Source of the DNA: an uncultured Ruminiclostridium sp.
GTDB taxonomy: Bacteria > Bacillota > Clostridia > Oscillospirales > Ruminococcaceae
NCBI GenBank assembly: GCA_910579265.1
Contig: CAJTTE010000002.1
Location: 99,460-163,459, forward strand
Length of the DNA: 64,000 nt
Direction: 5' to 3'
Shown here: piece by piece, positions 54,307-63,827 of the stretch
How the letters are laid out: every line of letters starts with the position of its first letter
How positions within the stretch are numbered: position 1 is the first letter of the stretch
Program-made: the position numbers and the translations under genes
The notes under the pieces: model-generated
What the model was told of the DNA's origin: nothing
Seen by the model: only the letters and a program-made list of their open reading frames with translations
Databases searched by the model: none

Positions 54307-54974
54307 AGGAATATGGCGAGGACGAATATCTGATGATCTCGGGTATACAGCACTTTGTTTTCTGCCGCAGGCAATGGGCGCTTATTCATATAGAACAGCA
54401 ATGGTCGGATAATTACAGGACCGTGGACGGTGAAATCATGCATAAAAATGTACACGATCCTGAATTTTCCGAAACCAGAGGTGATAAAATCATTGTCAGA
54501 GCTTTGCCGGTATCATCTTCGGAATTGGGTATAAGCGGGGAGTGCGATATGGTGGAATTTACTGTTTCCGATAAAGGTACTCCGATTTTCGGAAGAAAAG
54601 GAAAATACAATGTTACTCCCATAGAATACAAAAGAGGTGAACCCAAAGAAAACGAAAGCGACGAAATGCAGCTGTGCGCGCAGGCTATGTGTCTTGAACA
54701 AATGCTGTGCTGCGAAATAAAAGAAGGTTTTCTTTATTACGGAGAAAACAGAAGAAGACATAAGGTGATTTTTGACGACGGGCTTCGAAGCAGAGTCAAA
54801 TCTGTGATAACGGAAATGCACGAATACCATAAAAGAAATTATACTCCGAAGGTAAAGCGCACAAAGGTATGCAATGCTTGTTCGCTGAAAAATATATGTT
54901 TGCCCGTCATCATGAAGAATAAGAGCGTTAAAAGGTATATAGAACTTGCGCTGAACGATTATGAGGGAGACTGA
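54303..54974 (+). CDS. cas4: Cas4 nuclease of spacer acquisition
   Basis: 223 residues. It shows the RecB-like core (SGECDMVEF, PIEYKRGEPKENES, QLCAQAMCLEQ) and four iron-sulfur cysteines: one N-terminal (FVFCRRQWALIHIEQQW) and three C-terminal in CNACSLKNIC. Cas4 selects and trims PAM-bearing prespacers together with Cas1-Cas2. Start in ATGA overlap with cas7. Confidence 0.95.
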   Translation: MKEYGEDEYLMISGIQHFVFCRRQWALIHIEQQWSDNYRTVDGEIMHKNVHDPEFSETRGDKIIVRALPVSSSELGISGECDMVEFTVSDKGTPIFGRKGKYNVTPIEYKRGEPKENESDEMQLCAQAMCLEQMLCCEIKEGFLYYGENRRRHKVIFDDGLRSRVKSVITEMHEYHKRNYTPKVKRTKVCNACSLKNICLPVIMKNKSVKRYIELALNDYEGD

Positions 54975-54975
54975 C

Positions 54976-56007
54976 ATGAAAAAGCTGCTTAATACTTTGT
55001 ATATAACATCTTCCGATCGTTACCTCTCTCTTGACGGTGAGAACGTGGTAATCAGCAGTGAGGGTGAAACCGTGGGCAGAGTCCCGCTACATAATTTAGA
55101 GAGTATTGTTACAATGGGGTATTCCGGAGCCAGTCCCGCTCTTATGGGAAAGTGCGGCGAAATGGGTATTGATCTGTGTTTTATGACTAAAAACGGAAGA
55201 TTTTTGTGCCGCACTTCAGGCGAGATAAGCGGAAACATACTTCTAAGACGCCAGCAATTCAGGATCGCAGACAGCGAAGAGTTATCACTTAGCATTGCCA
55301 AAAATATTATTTCCGGGAAAATCTTCAACAGCAAATGGGCTATTGAACGTGTTACAAGGGATCATCCGATGAGGATAGACTGTGAAAGGTTTAAGGAAAA
55401 ATCCCTTCTGTTATCTCAGTGTATAAAAAAATGCCGCGGCTGTACATCAAAAGATCAGCTTAGGGGAGTAGAGGGAGAGGCGGCGGCAGTATATTTTTCC
55501 GTATTCGACGATATGATATTGCAGCAAAAGGATGATTTCATTTTTTCGGCAAGAAACAGAAGGCCGCCTACAGATAATGTCAATGCCATGCTTTCTTTTT
55601 CCTATGCTCTGGCAACAAATATGTGCGCTTCGGCGCTTAATGCAGTGGGTCTGGACCCTTATGCGGGCTTCATGCATACTGACAGACCGGGAAGAAAATC
55701 CTTGGCTCTTGATCTTGTTGAGGAGTTAAGGGCGCTTATGTGCGACAGGTTCGTTTTAATGCTTATCAATAAAAAAATGATTTCGAAAAAGGATTTTGAA
55801 TACAGAGAAAACGGTTCGGTAATGATGAATGACAATGCAAGAAAAGTTTTTATTACGGCCTGGCAAAACCGAAAGGGTGAAGTAATTACGCACCCGTTTC
55901 TTGAAGAAAAGGTGGAATGGGGAATGGTGCCTTATGTTCAGGCTTTGCTCCTTGCACGATTTATAAGGGGAGATCTGGACGATTACCCAATGTTTTTATG
56001 GAAGTGA
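54976..56007 (+). CDS. cas1: Cas1 integrase
   Basis: 343 residues from the ATG at 54976 (GAGGGA upstream); an in-frame ATG at 54961 lies in cas4. The active-site set is present: Glu in GVEGEAAAVYFSVF, His in GFMHTDRPGRKSLALDLVEE, and Asp in that same block. Cas1 integrates new spacers at the leader end. One nt separates cas4 from this start, so the two are coupled. Confidence 0.95.
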   Translation: MKKLLNTLYITSSDRYLSLDGENVVISSEGETVGRVPLHNLESIVTMGYSGASPALMGKCGEMGIDLCFMTKNGRFLCRTSGEISGNILLRRQQFRIADSEELSLSIAKNIISGKIFNSKWAIERVTRDHPMRIDCERFKEKSLLLSQCIKKCRGCTSKDQLRGVEGEAAAVYFSVFDDMILQQKDDFIFSARNRRPPTDNVNAMLSFSYALATNMCASALNAVGLDPYAGFMHTDRPGRKSLALDLVEELRALMCDRFVLMLINKKMISKKDFEYRENGSVMMNDNARKVFITAWQNRKGEVITHPFLEEKVEWGMVPYVQALLLARFIRGDLDDYPMFLWK

Positions 56008-56011
56008 TGTT

Positions 56012-56302
56012 ATGTTTGTTTTAATAACTTATGATGTTAATACTCAGACGAAGGACGGCAGAAAAAGGCTTTCAAAGCTTGCAAAGCAGTGCGTAAATTA
56101 TGGGATAAGAGTTCAAAATTCTGTTTTTGAATGTCTTATGGACGCTTCAAAGTGCCGTGAGGTAAAGTTTAAATTAGAACAGATAATCGATAAGAAAACA
56201 GACAGTCTGAGGTTTTATTACATAGGCGATAACTATCAGAGAAAAGTGGAGCACATAGGAGCAAAGGATACATTAAATGTTGGTGGACCGCTGATTTTTT
56301 AG
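56012..56302 (+). CDS. cas2: Cas2 adaptation protein
   Basis: 96 residues, starting MFVLITYDVNT with the conserved Asp8. It continues KLAKQCVNYGIRVQNSVFEC and ends in RFYYIGDNYQRKVEHIG, all usual for type I-C Cas2. It bridges two Cas1 dimers during spacer integration. It starts 4 nt after cas1 and is the last cas gene. Confidence 0.95.
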   Translation: MFVLITYDVNTQTKDGRKRLSKLAKQCVNYGIRVQNSVFECLMDASKCREVKFKLEQIIDKKTDSLRFYYIGDNYQRKVEHIGAKDTLNVGGPLIF

Positions 56303-56471
56303 TGCGAGTGGAAAGTGCACATAAAAACGTTTATGGATCCGCACCGTTTTTTTATCGACCTGAGAAGTTTTTTTCTGAGATTTTTAATGTTTTTTTAATA
56401 TTTATTAATGGATTTGTAATAAGCTGACAATTATGAGAGGATCAGCCCTTTTGTTTTTGTGCAGTTTTGCT
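56303..56471 (+). promoter_or_regulatory. CRISPR leader
   Basis: 169 AT-rich nt between cas2 and repeat 1, with T runs near 56347-56410. Position and composition are those of a leader; new spacers would be added at its right end and the array transcript would start in it. Confidence 0.7.
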
Positions 56472-57742
56472 GTCACCCCCTTTTGGGGGTGTGGATTGAA
56501 ATAAGAAAAATTCATCAAGCTGCGGGAGGCCGTGCCGGTCACCCCCTTTTGGGGGTGTGGATTGAAATAGGAACAGTACAACAAAAGCCCCATGATTGAG
56601 GGGTCACCCCCTTTTGGGGGTGTGGATTGAAATCGCTTGATGTGCCTATGGATGAAGATTTGCAAGGTCACCCCCTTTTGGGGGTGTGGATTGAAATTCA
56701 ATCGTTGCCTACAAAAAACATAAGAACATATTGTCACCCCCTTTTGGGGGTGTGGATTGAAATATCTTCAATGCCCATTGCTTTGAGCATTTTTCTTGTC
56801 ACCCCCTTTTGGGGGTGTGGATTGAAATGCTATTATATCCAGACAGCGCGGATATGGAAAGGTCACCCCCTTTTGGGGGTGTGGATTGAAATCAATTTGG
56901 AGACTTTTGTAACATTGCACAAAAATGTCACCCCCTTTTGGGGGTGTGGATTGAAATCCTTTTGACGTGACTTTTTTTACCGACGAAAAGCGTCACCCCC
57001 TTTTGGGGGTGTGGATTGAAATTATGTTGCTTATCTGCATTTTCCTTTTGATAAAGTCACCCCCTTTTGGGGGTGTGGATTGAAATAAGCAATGTTATTT
57101 GACCGTCTGTCCATTCATGCGGTCACCCCCTTTTGGGGGTGTGGATTGAAATCCCACAAACTGCTGCGGACAGTTTAACGGGTGGAAGTCACCCCCTTTT
57201 GGGGGTGTGGATTGAAATAGCTAAAAATTTAAAATAAGAGGTAAATCTAAATGGTCACCCCCTTTTGGGGGTGTGGATTGAAATTTCCGACGATAACGAA
57301 GATATAAAAAAGAAATTCGGTCACCCCCTTTTGGGGGTGTGGATTGAAATATGATACCTCTTCTGTCTCGCCAACGAGACTAAAGTCACCCCCTTTTGGG
57401 GGTGTGGATTGAAATGACAAGGCTATTTTCAAAGAGATCACCGGGATTGGTCACCCCCTTTTGGGGGTGTGGATTGAAATTTTTGTCATTTCTGCTGCCT
57501 CCTATTTGTAAAATTGTCACCCCCTTTTGGGGGTGTGGATTGAAATAATAAAAAGACCGTGAAACCCTCCGTGCGCAACGGTCACCCCCTTTTGGGGGTG
57601 TGGATTGAAATCTTTCGGTATTGACATATTAACTCTAAAAAGACATGTCACCCCCTTTTGGGGGTGTGGATTGAAATTTCGAGAAGAACAACCCCGGAAA
57701 GAAGATTCGGAGTCACCCCCTTTTGGGGGTGTGGAATTTGAT
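56472..57742 (+). CRISPR. type I-C CRISPR array, 20 repeats, 19 spacers
   Basis: The repeat is 31 nt: it starts GTCACCCCCTTTTGGGGG and ends TGTGGATTGAAAT. CCCCC/GGGGG forms the processing hairpin. Repeats start at 56472, 56538, 56603, 56667, 56733, 56799, 56862, 56927, 56992, 57056, 57122, 57188, 57254, 57320, 57385, 57450, 57516, 57581, 57647 and 57712. Spacers are 32-35 nt, all different, and none was seen to match the rest of the window. Nineteen repeats look identical. The last (57712) is altered after position 24 (GTGGAATTTG instead of GTGGATTGAA), the normal decay of the leader-distal end. The complete cas set upstream suggests an active locus. Confidence 0.98.
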
Positions 57743-57926
57743 TATTGGCCGTTCAACAGTAGTTGTGCGGCTTTTTTCTGTTTGTTTTATTTGGATTATG
57801 TTAATCTTTAGCTGATTTTATTTTTTTCGGATTTGGGCAGTAGGATTTGGGCAGTATAAGTTTTTTTGAAACAGGCAGTATTTTTTATCCTTAAAAAATA
57901 TAAGTCGACAAAAAGTAAAAAAATAG

Positions 57927-57955
57927 TTGATTTTTCGACAATTGTATGATATAAT
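57927..57955 (+). promoter_or_regulatory. promoter of the surface-protein gene
   Basis: TTGATT (57927-57932), a 17-nt spacer, TATAAT (57950-57955), 30 nt before the start codon. The 184 nt between the array and this promoter hold no gene. Confidence 0.75.
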
Positions 57956-57985
57956 CACAAAAAACACATTGAGGAGGAAGCTATC

Positions 57986-59371
57986 TTGAGTTTGATGAAA
58001 ATAATTTCCGCAGTACTTGCAGGGGCTTTTTCTGTTTCGCATATGACTTTTACGGTTTTTTCGGAAAATGAATCCGGGGGATTGTCTCCTGCCGATGCCG
58101 CACCCAAGGCGGGAATAGCTTTTCAGACGGATTATTACAGTTTCCGCAGTAACGTTTATCAGGATAAAGCAGTATACTGGAACGACGGAGAGGCGGCATA
58201 TTATGAGGATTGGGAGGTGAATGACGCAGAAATCACAGGAGATGGAAAATATACGGTTTCAATAAACAAATCCAATCCTGAAGGTTCAGAATCCTGGAAT
58301 TACATAATGCTTTCAACCAATATCCCATCGTCAAAGTATCCCGATTTTAAAATTAAAATCGACAGGCTTGTGATAGACGGAAAAGAGATACCTGAGGGTT
58401 CGGATGCTGTTATGAGCACTAACCTGATAAAGATGGACGATTATTCGTCATACTTTTTTACCGATATAGAAAACGCCTATGAGGTCGTTTTTCATCATGA
58501 CTGGCGGGAGGATAAAGGTCCGGTCGATCCGAAGAAATTCGGGAACAAAATAGATGTGGAATTTACGGTAACAGGTTTCGATTCACAAACCGTTACCGGT
58601 GTACAGACGGAGCCTGAGATCCCGGACGATACCGATACACCCGAAGAAACGACATTTCCTGATGAAACAACGGCTTCGGATCCTATTGCAGGTAACGGAA
58701 TACCCCAGATATCAGGGGAAAACGGAAAGGCGGGATGGAAAAATATTTCTGACGAAATCAGGAATGCCGGCGACGGCGTCCAAGTGAAAATCGATATGAA
58801 CGGCGCTGTTGAATTGCCGTCGGATATTATCGGTACGGCCGCCGGAAAGGATATCAGGCTCATTCTTGATATGGGAAATGTAATCTGGGAGCTTGACGGC
58901 AGAAAGATAGACGCCTCCGTTGACCTAAAAACGGTCAATATGTCAGTAACAATGGATACCGATAGCATTCCGGACAGTATTTTATCGGAGATTTCCGATA
59001 AAGGTGAGTGTATGCAGTTGTCTTTGGCTCATGACGGTGAATTTGGCTTCATTACAACAATGAAAATAAATGTGGGAGAGGGAAATAACGGTAGACGTGC
59101 CAATCTTTTTTATTATAACGAAAAAGAGAAAAAACTCGAATTTGTTTCCGACTACATTGTTTCAGGAGGAACCGCAAGGTTTGATTTCGGTCACGCTTCA
59201 GATTATGTATTAGTTATAAGCGATTCCTTTACAGATACCGATTCAGCGGATCGGACTGATGACACCGGGGAAGACGAGGATAAAAATCATCCGACAGGAT
59301 TTTTCTTGGGATTATTTCCCGCAGCGTTATCAACAGTTCTTGTAATTGCCGCAAAGAAAAGAATCAGATGA
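57986..59371 (+). CDS. cell-surface protein with C-terminal membrane anchor
   Basis: 461 residues; TTG start with GAGGAGG 8 nt upstream. A signal peptide (about 1-26) is followed by a beta-rich domain (about 45-205; YYEDWEVNDAEITGDGKYTV), a Thr/Glu/Pro/Asp linker (about 210-240), and a second beta domain (about 250-415; GNVIWELDGRKIDASVDLKT and HASDYVLVISDSF). An acidic stalk, one membrane helix and RIR at the end complete it. Anchoring is therefore by a transmembrane helix and not by sortase. It resembles surface proteins of ruminococci; binding function is guesswork. Confidence 0.8.
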   Translation: MSLMKIISAVLAGAFSVSHMTFTVFSENESGGLSPADAAPKAGIAFQTDYYSFRSNVYQDKAVYWNDGEAAYYEDWEVNDAEITGDGKYTVSINKSNPEGSESWNYIMLSTNIPSSKYPDFKIKIDRLVIDGKEIPEGSDAVMSTNLIKMDDYSSYFFTDIENAYEVVFHHDWREDKGPVDPKKFGNKIDVEFTVTGFDSQTVTGVQTEPEIPDDTDTPEETTFPDETTASDPIAGNGIPQISGENGKAGWKNISDEIRNAGDGVQVKIDMNGAVELPSDIIGTAAGKDIRLILDMGNVIWELDGRKIDASVDLKTVNMSVTMDTDSIPDSILSEISDKGECMQLSLAHDGEFGFITTMKINVGEGNNGRRANLFYYNEKEKKLEFVSDYIVSGGTARFDFGHASDYVLVISDSFTDTDSADRTDDTGEDEDKNHPTGFFLGLFPAALSTVLVIAAKKRIR

Positions 59372-59459
59372 TATAAGCAAAATTTCTAATGCTTAAATCC
59401 ATTTAAATTTTTAAATCAGACTTTAATGGCTTTTTTTAAATATTGTCCCATACTTCCGG

Positions 59460-59491
59460 CTGCCGCTTTTCTTTTGCGGCAGTATTTTTTT
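59460..59491 (+). terminator. rho-independent terminator
   Basis: CTGCCGC (59460-59466) pairs with GCGGCAG (59476-59482), followed by TATTTTTTT. Confidence 0.9.
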
Positions 59492-59634
59492 GACTTTATG
59501 ATTTTTTTCGGAAAATTGCGGACAGTGATTTAGTGAGGACGGGGGTTTTTCAGTCTTAAGGTTTAAATTATATCCCGATATGAATGCTGTTTTTAGCAAC
59601 AAAAGCAATACTGCAAAAAAATCCGTTTTGGGTG

Positions 59635-59663
59635 TTTACAAATCGAACATCTTGTGCTATAAT
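59635..59663 (+). promoter_or_regulatory. promoter of nifJ
   Basis: TTTACA (59635-59640), a 17-nt spacer, TATAAT (59658-59663). About 115 nt of leader precede the start codon. Confidence 0.75.
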
Positions 59664-59782
59664 TTTTAGGATAGCATAAATAGAAGCTTTTTTAAGGATA
59701 TGCTTCATATGACAGACTCCATTTATTTATTTTATGGCAGATCTGGTAAGGATTTATGCAAAAAAGAAGGAGGATTATTCCA

Positions 59783-62700
59783 ATGGCAAGACAAAAGCTT
59801 ACGATGGACGGTAACAACGCTGCGGGACACGTTTCATATGCGTTTACCGAAGTTGCTGCTATTTATCCCATCACCCCGTCTTCCGTAATGGCAGAAGTTA
59901 CCGATGCTTGGGCTACTGCGGGAAGAAAGAATGTTTTCGGAACAGAAGTTAAGGTTGTTGAAATGCAGTCGGAGGCAGGTGCTGCCGGAGCTGTTCACGG
60001 CTCGTTGACCGCAGGTGCTCTTACAACCACCTATACCGCATCTCAGGGCTTGCTCCTGATGATTCCCAATATGTACAAAATCGCAGGCGAGCTGCTTCCC
60101 AGTGTTATTCACGTTTCCGCACGCGCGCTCGCTACTCATGCGCTTTCTATTTTCGGCGACCACAGCGACGTTTACGCTTGCCGTCAGACCGGTTATGCCA
60201 TGCTCTGCTCCACCAACCCTCAGGAGGTTATGGACTTAGGCGCTGTTGCTCATCTTTCCACGATCAAGGGCAAGGTTCCTTTCCTTCACTTCTTCGACGG
60301 TTTCAGAACCTCTCATGAGATCCAGAAGATCGAGGTATGGGATTATGATACTCTTAAGGGCATGATCGATCAGGACGCTCTGGAAGATTTCCGCAGACGT
60401 GCGCTCAACCCCGAGCATCCTACTCTCAGAGGCACCGCTCAGAACCCCGACATCTTCTTCCAGGCTAAGGAAGCGGCTAACAATTATTACAATGCACTTC
60501 CCGAAATCGTTACCGAGTATATGGATAAGGTAAACAAGGAAATAGGAACGGATTATAAGCTGTTCAACTATTACGGCGCACCCGACGCAGAACAGGTTAT
60601 CGTCGCAATGGGTTCAGTATGCGATACTATCGAAGAGACTATTGATTACTTATTGGCTCAGGGCAAGAAGGTAGGTCTCGTAAAGGTAAGACTTTACCGT
60701 CCTTTCAGCATCAATGCTTTTGTTGACGCAATTCCTTCCACCGTCAAGAAGATCACCGTTCTCGACAGAACGAAAGAACCCGGTTCCCTGGGCGAGCCTC
60801 TCTATCTTGACGTCGTTGCCGCACTCAGACAGGCAGGCAAGTTTACCGATGTTCCCGTATACAGCGGACGCTACGGTCTCGGCTCCAAGGACTGCAACCC
60901 CGCACAGATCATTTCCGTTTATAATAACGACAGCAAGAAGCAGTTCACGATCGGTATCGAGGATGATGTTACAAATCTTTCGCTTCCCATTACGGAAAAC
61001 CCCAACACAACTCCCGAGGGCACTACCTGCTGCAAGTTCTGGGGTCTCGGTTCTGACGGTACGGTTGGCGCCAACAAGAATTCCATAAAGATCATCGGCG
61101 ACCATACCGATATGTATGCGCAGGCTTACTTTGCTTATGACTCCAAAAAATCAGGCGGTGTAACGATTTCTCACCTTCGTTTCGGTAAGAGCCCAATCAA
61201 GTCCACTTACTTCGTAAACAAGGCAAACTTTGTTGCCTGCCACAACCCAAGCTATATTGACAAGTACAATATGGTCCAGGACGTTATTCCCGGCGGAAGC
61301 TTCCTGCTTAACTGCCAATGGTCGGTTGACGAGCTGGATGAAAAGCTGCCGGCACCCGTAAAGGCATACATTGCAAAGAACAACATCAATTTCTATATTA
61401 TCAACGCAATTAAGGTCGCCAAGGAGATTGGCCTGGGCAATAAGACCAACACAGTGCTCCAGTCCGCTTTCTTCTCAATTGCAAATATCATTCCCGCTGA
61501 TCAGGCGATCGATTATATGAAGAAGGCTGCCTACAAGTCGTTCGCTAAGAAGGGCGACGATATCGTAAATATGAACTATGCCGCTATCGAAAGAGGCGCA
61601 GGCGAGGTAGTCAAGGTTGACGTTCCCGCTTCATGGGCAGACTGCGAAGGCGAGCTTGTTACCGCAAAGGCCGTAAGCGACAGAAAAGATCTTGAGGACT
61701 TTATCAACAATATTCAGACACCCTGTAATGCACAAAGAGGCGACGAGCTTCCCGTTTCCACATTTACATCAATGCCCGACGGCACCTTCCCTCAGGGTTC
61801 GGCAGCTTTTGAAAAGCGCGGTATTGCCGTAGATGTTCCCGAGTGGATCCCCGAAAACTGTATTCAGTGTAACCAGTGCTCCGTTGTTTGTCCTCATGCG
61901 GTCATCCGTCCGGTTATCATGACTGAGGAGGAGGCATCCAAGGCTCCTGCTTCCATGAAGACCAAGGATGCTACGGGTATGCCCGGATATAAATATACCA
62001 TGGCCATTTCCGTTTTAGACTGCACGGGCTGCGGTGCTTGTGTAAACACCTGTCCCGCCAAAACCAAGGCGCTTGCTCTTAAGCCGCTTGACAGTCAGAT
62101 GGCTGAGCAGGAAGGCTTTGACTATGCTCATAAGCTTCAGTCCAAGCCCGAGGTCCTTGAAAAGTTCAAGGAAAACACCGTTAAGGGAAGCCAGTTCAAG
62201 CAGCCTCTTCTCGAGTTCTCCGGCGCATGCGCGGGCTGCGGCGAAACTCCTTACGCTAAGCTTGTAACTCAGCTCTTCGGCGACAGAATGTATATCGCCA
62301 ACGCAACGGGATGCTCTTCTATCTGGGGCGGTTCCGCACCTTCCACTCCTTATACGGTCAATGCCGAGGGCAAGGGTCCCGCTTGGGGCAACTCACTGTT
62401 CGAGGACAATGCGGAATTCGGCTTCGGTATGTTCCTCGCTCAGGATACTCTGAGAGCAAGAGCACAGGCTCATCTTAAGGCTCTGGACGAAAAAGCGGAA
62501 AAGCCGGAGGTCAAGGAAAAGATCGCCAAGTACTTTGAGACCGCTAATGACGGCGCAGCTAACGCAAAGGCTACCAAGGAATTGGTTGCGGCGTTGGAGG
62601 CTTGCGGCTGTGACAACGAGGACAGAAAGGAAGTTCTTAAGCTTAAGGATTACCTTTCCAAGAAATCCAACTGGATCTTCGGCGGCGACGGCTGGGCATA

Positions 62701-63325
62701 TGATATCGGATACGGCGGTGTTGACCACGTTCTTGCAAGCGGTAAGAACATAAACATTATGGTATTCGATACCGAGGTTTACTCCAATACGGGAGGTCAG
62801 GCATCTAAGGCTACACCTATCGGTGCTATAGCCCAGTTTGCCGCAGGCGGTAAGGATATAAAGAACAAGGATCTTGCGGGAATCGCAATGAAGTACGGTT
62901 ATGTTTATGTTGCTCAGGTATCTATGGGTGCTGACAAGAACCAGTGCTTAAAGGCTATTCTCGAAGCGGAAGCTTATGACGGTCCTTCGCTCATTATCTG
63001 CTATGCTCCTTGTATAAACCATGGTATAAAGGGCGGGCTGGCAATAGCTCAGCAGGTTGAAAAGGAAGCTGTTGAAGCAGGCTACTGGAATATCTTCAGA
63101 TTCAATCCCGCTCTTGCAGCAGAAGGCAAGAATCCCTTCAGCCTGGATTGCAAGGCTCCTACCGGAGATTATAAGGCATTTATGATGAGAGAGGTACGCT
63201 ATAACTCCTTGGCTCGTCAGAATCCCGAAAAGGCTGCCGTACTCTTTGACAAGGCAGTTGAGAACTCCAAGAAGCGTTATGACGATCTGGTAGGACTTAT
63301 AGATTACTATAAGCCCACCGAATAA
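59783..63325 (+). CDS. nifJ: pyruvate:ferredoxin (flavodoxin) oxidoreductase
   Basis: 1180 residues. It oxidises pyruvate with CoA to acetyl-CoA and CO2, reducing ferredoxin, the central step of anaerobic sugar catabolism. All domains of the single-chain enzyme are present. The pyruvate-binding N-terminus includes YPITPSSVMAE. Two 4Fe-4S clusters are at CIQCNQCSVVCPHAV (about 692) and CTGCGACVNTCPAK (about 747). The C-terminal TPP domain has CAGCGETPY, ATGCSSIWGGSAPSTPY and GDGWAYDIGYGG, with TEVYSNTGGQASKATP. The ATG at 59783 has AAGGAGG 9 nt upstream; the longer frame is not needed. Codon choice is strongly biased (GCT, GTT, AAG, CTT), unlike the rest of the window, as expected for a highly expressed gene. 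Confidence 0.97.
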   Translation: MARQKLTMDGNNAAGHVSYAFTEVAAIYPITPSSVMAEVTDAWATAGRKNVFGTEVKVVEMQSEAGAAGAVHGSLTAGALTTTYTASQGLLLMIPNMYKIAGELLPSVIHVSARALATHALSIFGDHSDVYACRQTGYAMLCSTNPQEVMDLGAVAHLSTIKGKVPFLHFFDGFRTSHEIQKIEVWDYDTLKGMIDQDALEDFRRRALNPEHPTLRGTAQNPDIFFQAKEAANNYYNALPEIVTEYMDKVNKEIGTDYKLFNYYGAPDAEQVIVAMGSVCDTIEETIDYLLAQGKKVGLVKVRLYRPFSINAFVDAIPSTVKKITVLDRTKEPGSLGEPLYLDVVAALRQAGKFTDVPVYSGRYGLGSKDCNPAQIISVYNNDSKKQFTIGIEDDVTNLSLPITENPNTTPEGTTCCKFWGLGSDGTVGANKNSIKIIGDHTDMYAQAYFAYDSKKSGGVTISHLRFGKSPIKSTYFVNKANFVACHNPSYIDKYNMVQDVIPGGSFLLNCQWSVDELDEKLPAPVKAYIAKNNINFYIINAIKVAKEIGLGNKTNTVLQSAFFSIANIIPADQAIDYMKKAAYKSFAKKGDDIVNMNYAAIERGAGEVVKVDVPASWADCEGELVTAKAVSDRKDLEDFINNIQTPCNAQRGDELPVSTFTSMPDGTFPQGSAAFEKRGIAVDVPEWIPENCIQCNQCSVVCPHAVIRPVIMTEEEASKAPASMKTKDATGMPGYKYTMAISVLDCTGCGACVNTCPAKTKALALKPLDSQMAEQEGFDYAHKLQSKPEVLEKFKENTVKGSQFKQPLLEFSGACAGCGETPYAKLVTQLFGDRMYIANATGCSSIWGGSAPSTPYTVNAEGKGPAWGNSLFEDNAEFGFGMFLAQDTLRARAQAHLKALDEKAEKPEVKEKIAKYFETANDGAANAKATKELVAALEACGCDNEDRKEVLKLKDYLSKKSNWIFGGDGWAYDIGYGGVDHVLASGKNINIMVFDTEVYSNTGGQASKATPIGAIAQFAAGGKDIKNKDLAGIAMKYGYVYVAQVSMGADKNQCLKAILEAEAYDGPSLIICYAPCINHGIKGGLAIAQQVEKEAVEAGYWNIFRFNPALAAEGKNPFSLDCKAPTGDYKAFMMREVRYNSLARQNPEKAAVLFDKAVENSKKRYDDLVGLIDYYKPTE

Positions 63326-63354
63326 TAAATCCGGATTGTTGATTTAGTTTAGAT

Positions 63355-63391
63355 AAAAGCCGCATTTGCGTTTGTGCAAATGCGGCTTTTT
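63355..63391 (+). terminator. rho-independent terminator of nifJ
   Basis: A perfect 15-bp stem, AAAAGCCGCATTTGC (63355-63369) with GCAAATGCGGCTTTT (63376-63390), then T. Confidence 0.95.
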
Positions 63392-63413
63392 GTTGTGGCT
63401 TCAGCGCAAAAAA

Positions 63414-63432
63414 CCACCGGCTCAGCCGGTGG
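63414..63432 (+). mobile_element. left-end hairpin of an IS200/IS605-type element
   Basis: CCACCGG and CCGGTGG around a CTCAG loop, 101 nt before tnpA. IS200-type elements have such a subterminal hairpin, bound by the transposase. Confidence 0.7.
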
Positions 63433-63533
63433 AATAAAAAGCTTTAGCAAAATAACAACCTCCGATATGGTATAATAGTAACGGTTTGGCAGCCGCATTA
63501 CTATTACAGTAACATAAAGGAGGTCATTAGCAG

Positions 63534-63827
63534 ATGAAAAATGAAATAAAAACATTGTCACACTCAACATACAGATGTGAATATCACATAGTATTCGCAC
63601 CCAAATACCGCAGAAAAGCTATATACGGGCAACTGAGGGCAGACATAGGAAAAATACTCAGGAAACTGTGCGAAGAAAAGAAATTAGAGATAATAGAAGC
63701 AAATGCTTGTCCCGACCATATTCACATGCTTGTAAGTGTTCCACCGTATTTAAGTATAGCACAGTTTGTGGGATTTCTCAAGGGGAAAAGTACATTGATG
63801 ATATTTGACAGTGTAGAGCTACAATAG
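63534..63827 (+). pseudogene. tnpA: IS200/IS605-type transposase TnpA, truncated
   Basis: Begins NEIKTLSHSTYRCEYHIVFA and contains the catalytic HUH motif as CPDHIHMLVSVPP, then LKGKSTLMIFD. The family continues for about 35-50 residues, including the catalytic Tyr helix. Here the frame ends SVELQ after 97 residues, because other DNA joins at about 63812. AAAGGAGG lies 9 nt before ATG. The protein cannot cut DNA without its tyrosine. Confidence 0.85.

Noticed and set aside
56405..57441. Open frames on both strands across 56405-57441, with repeated proline/glycine text
   Set aside because: They are translations of the CRISPR repeats (GVTPFWGCGLK-type units) and have no ribosome binding sites.
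56503..57711. Self-targeting spacers
   Set aside because: By eye I found no spacer matching another part of this window; a genome-wide search would be decisive.
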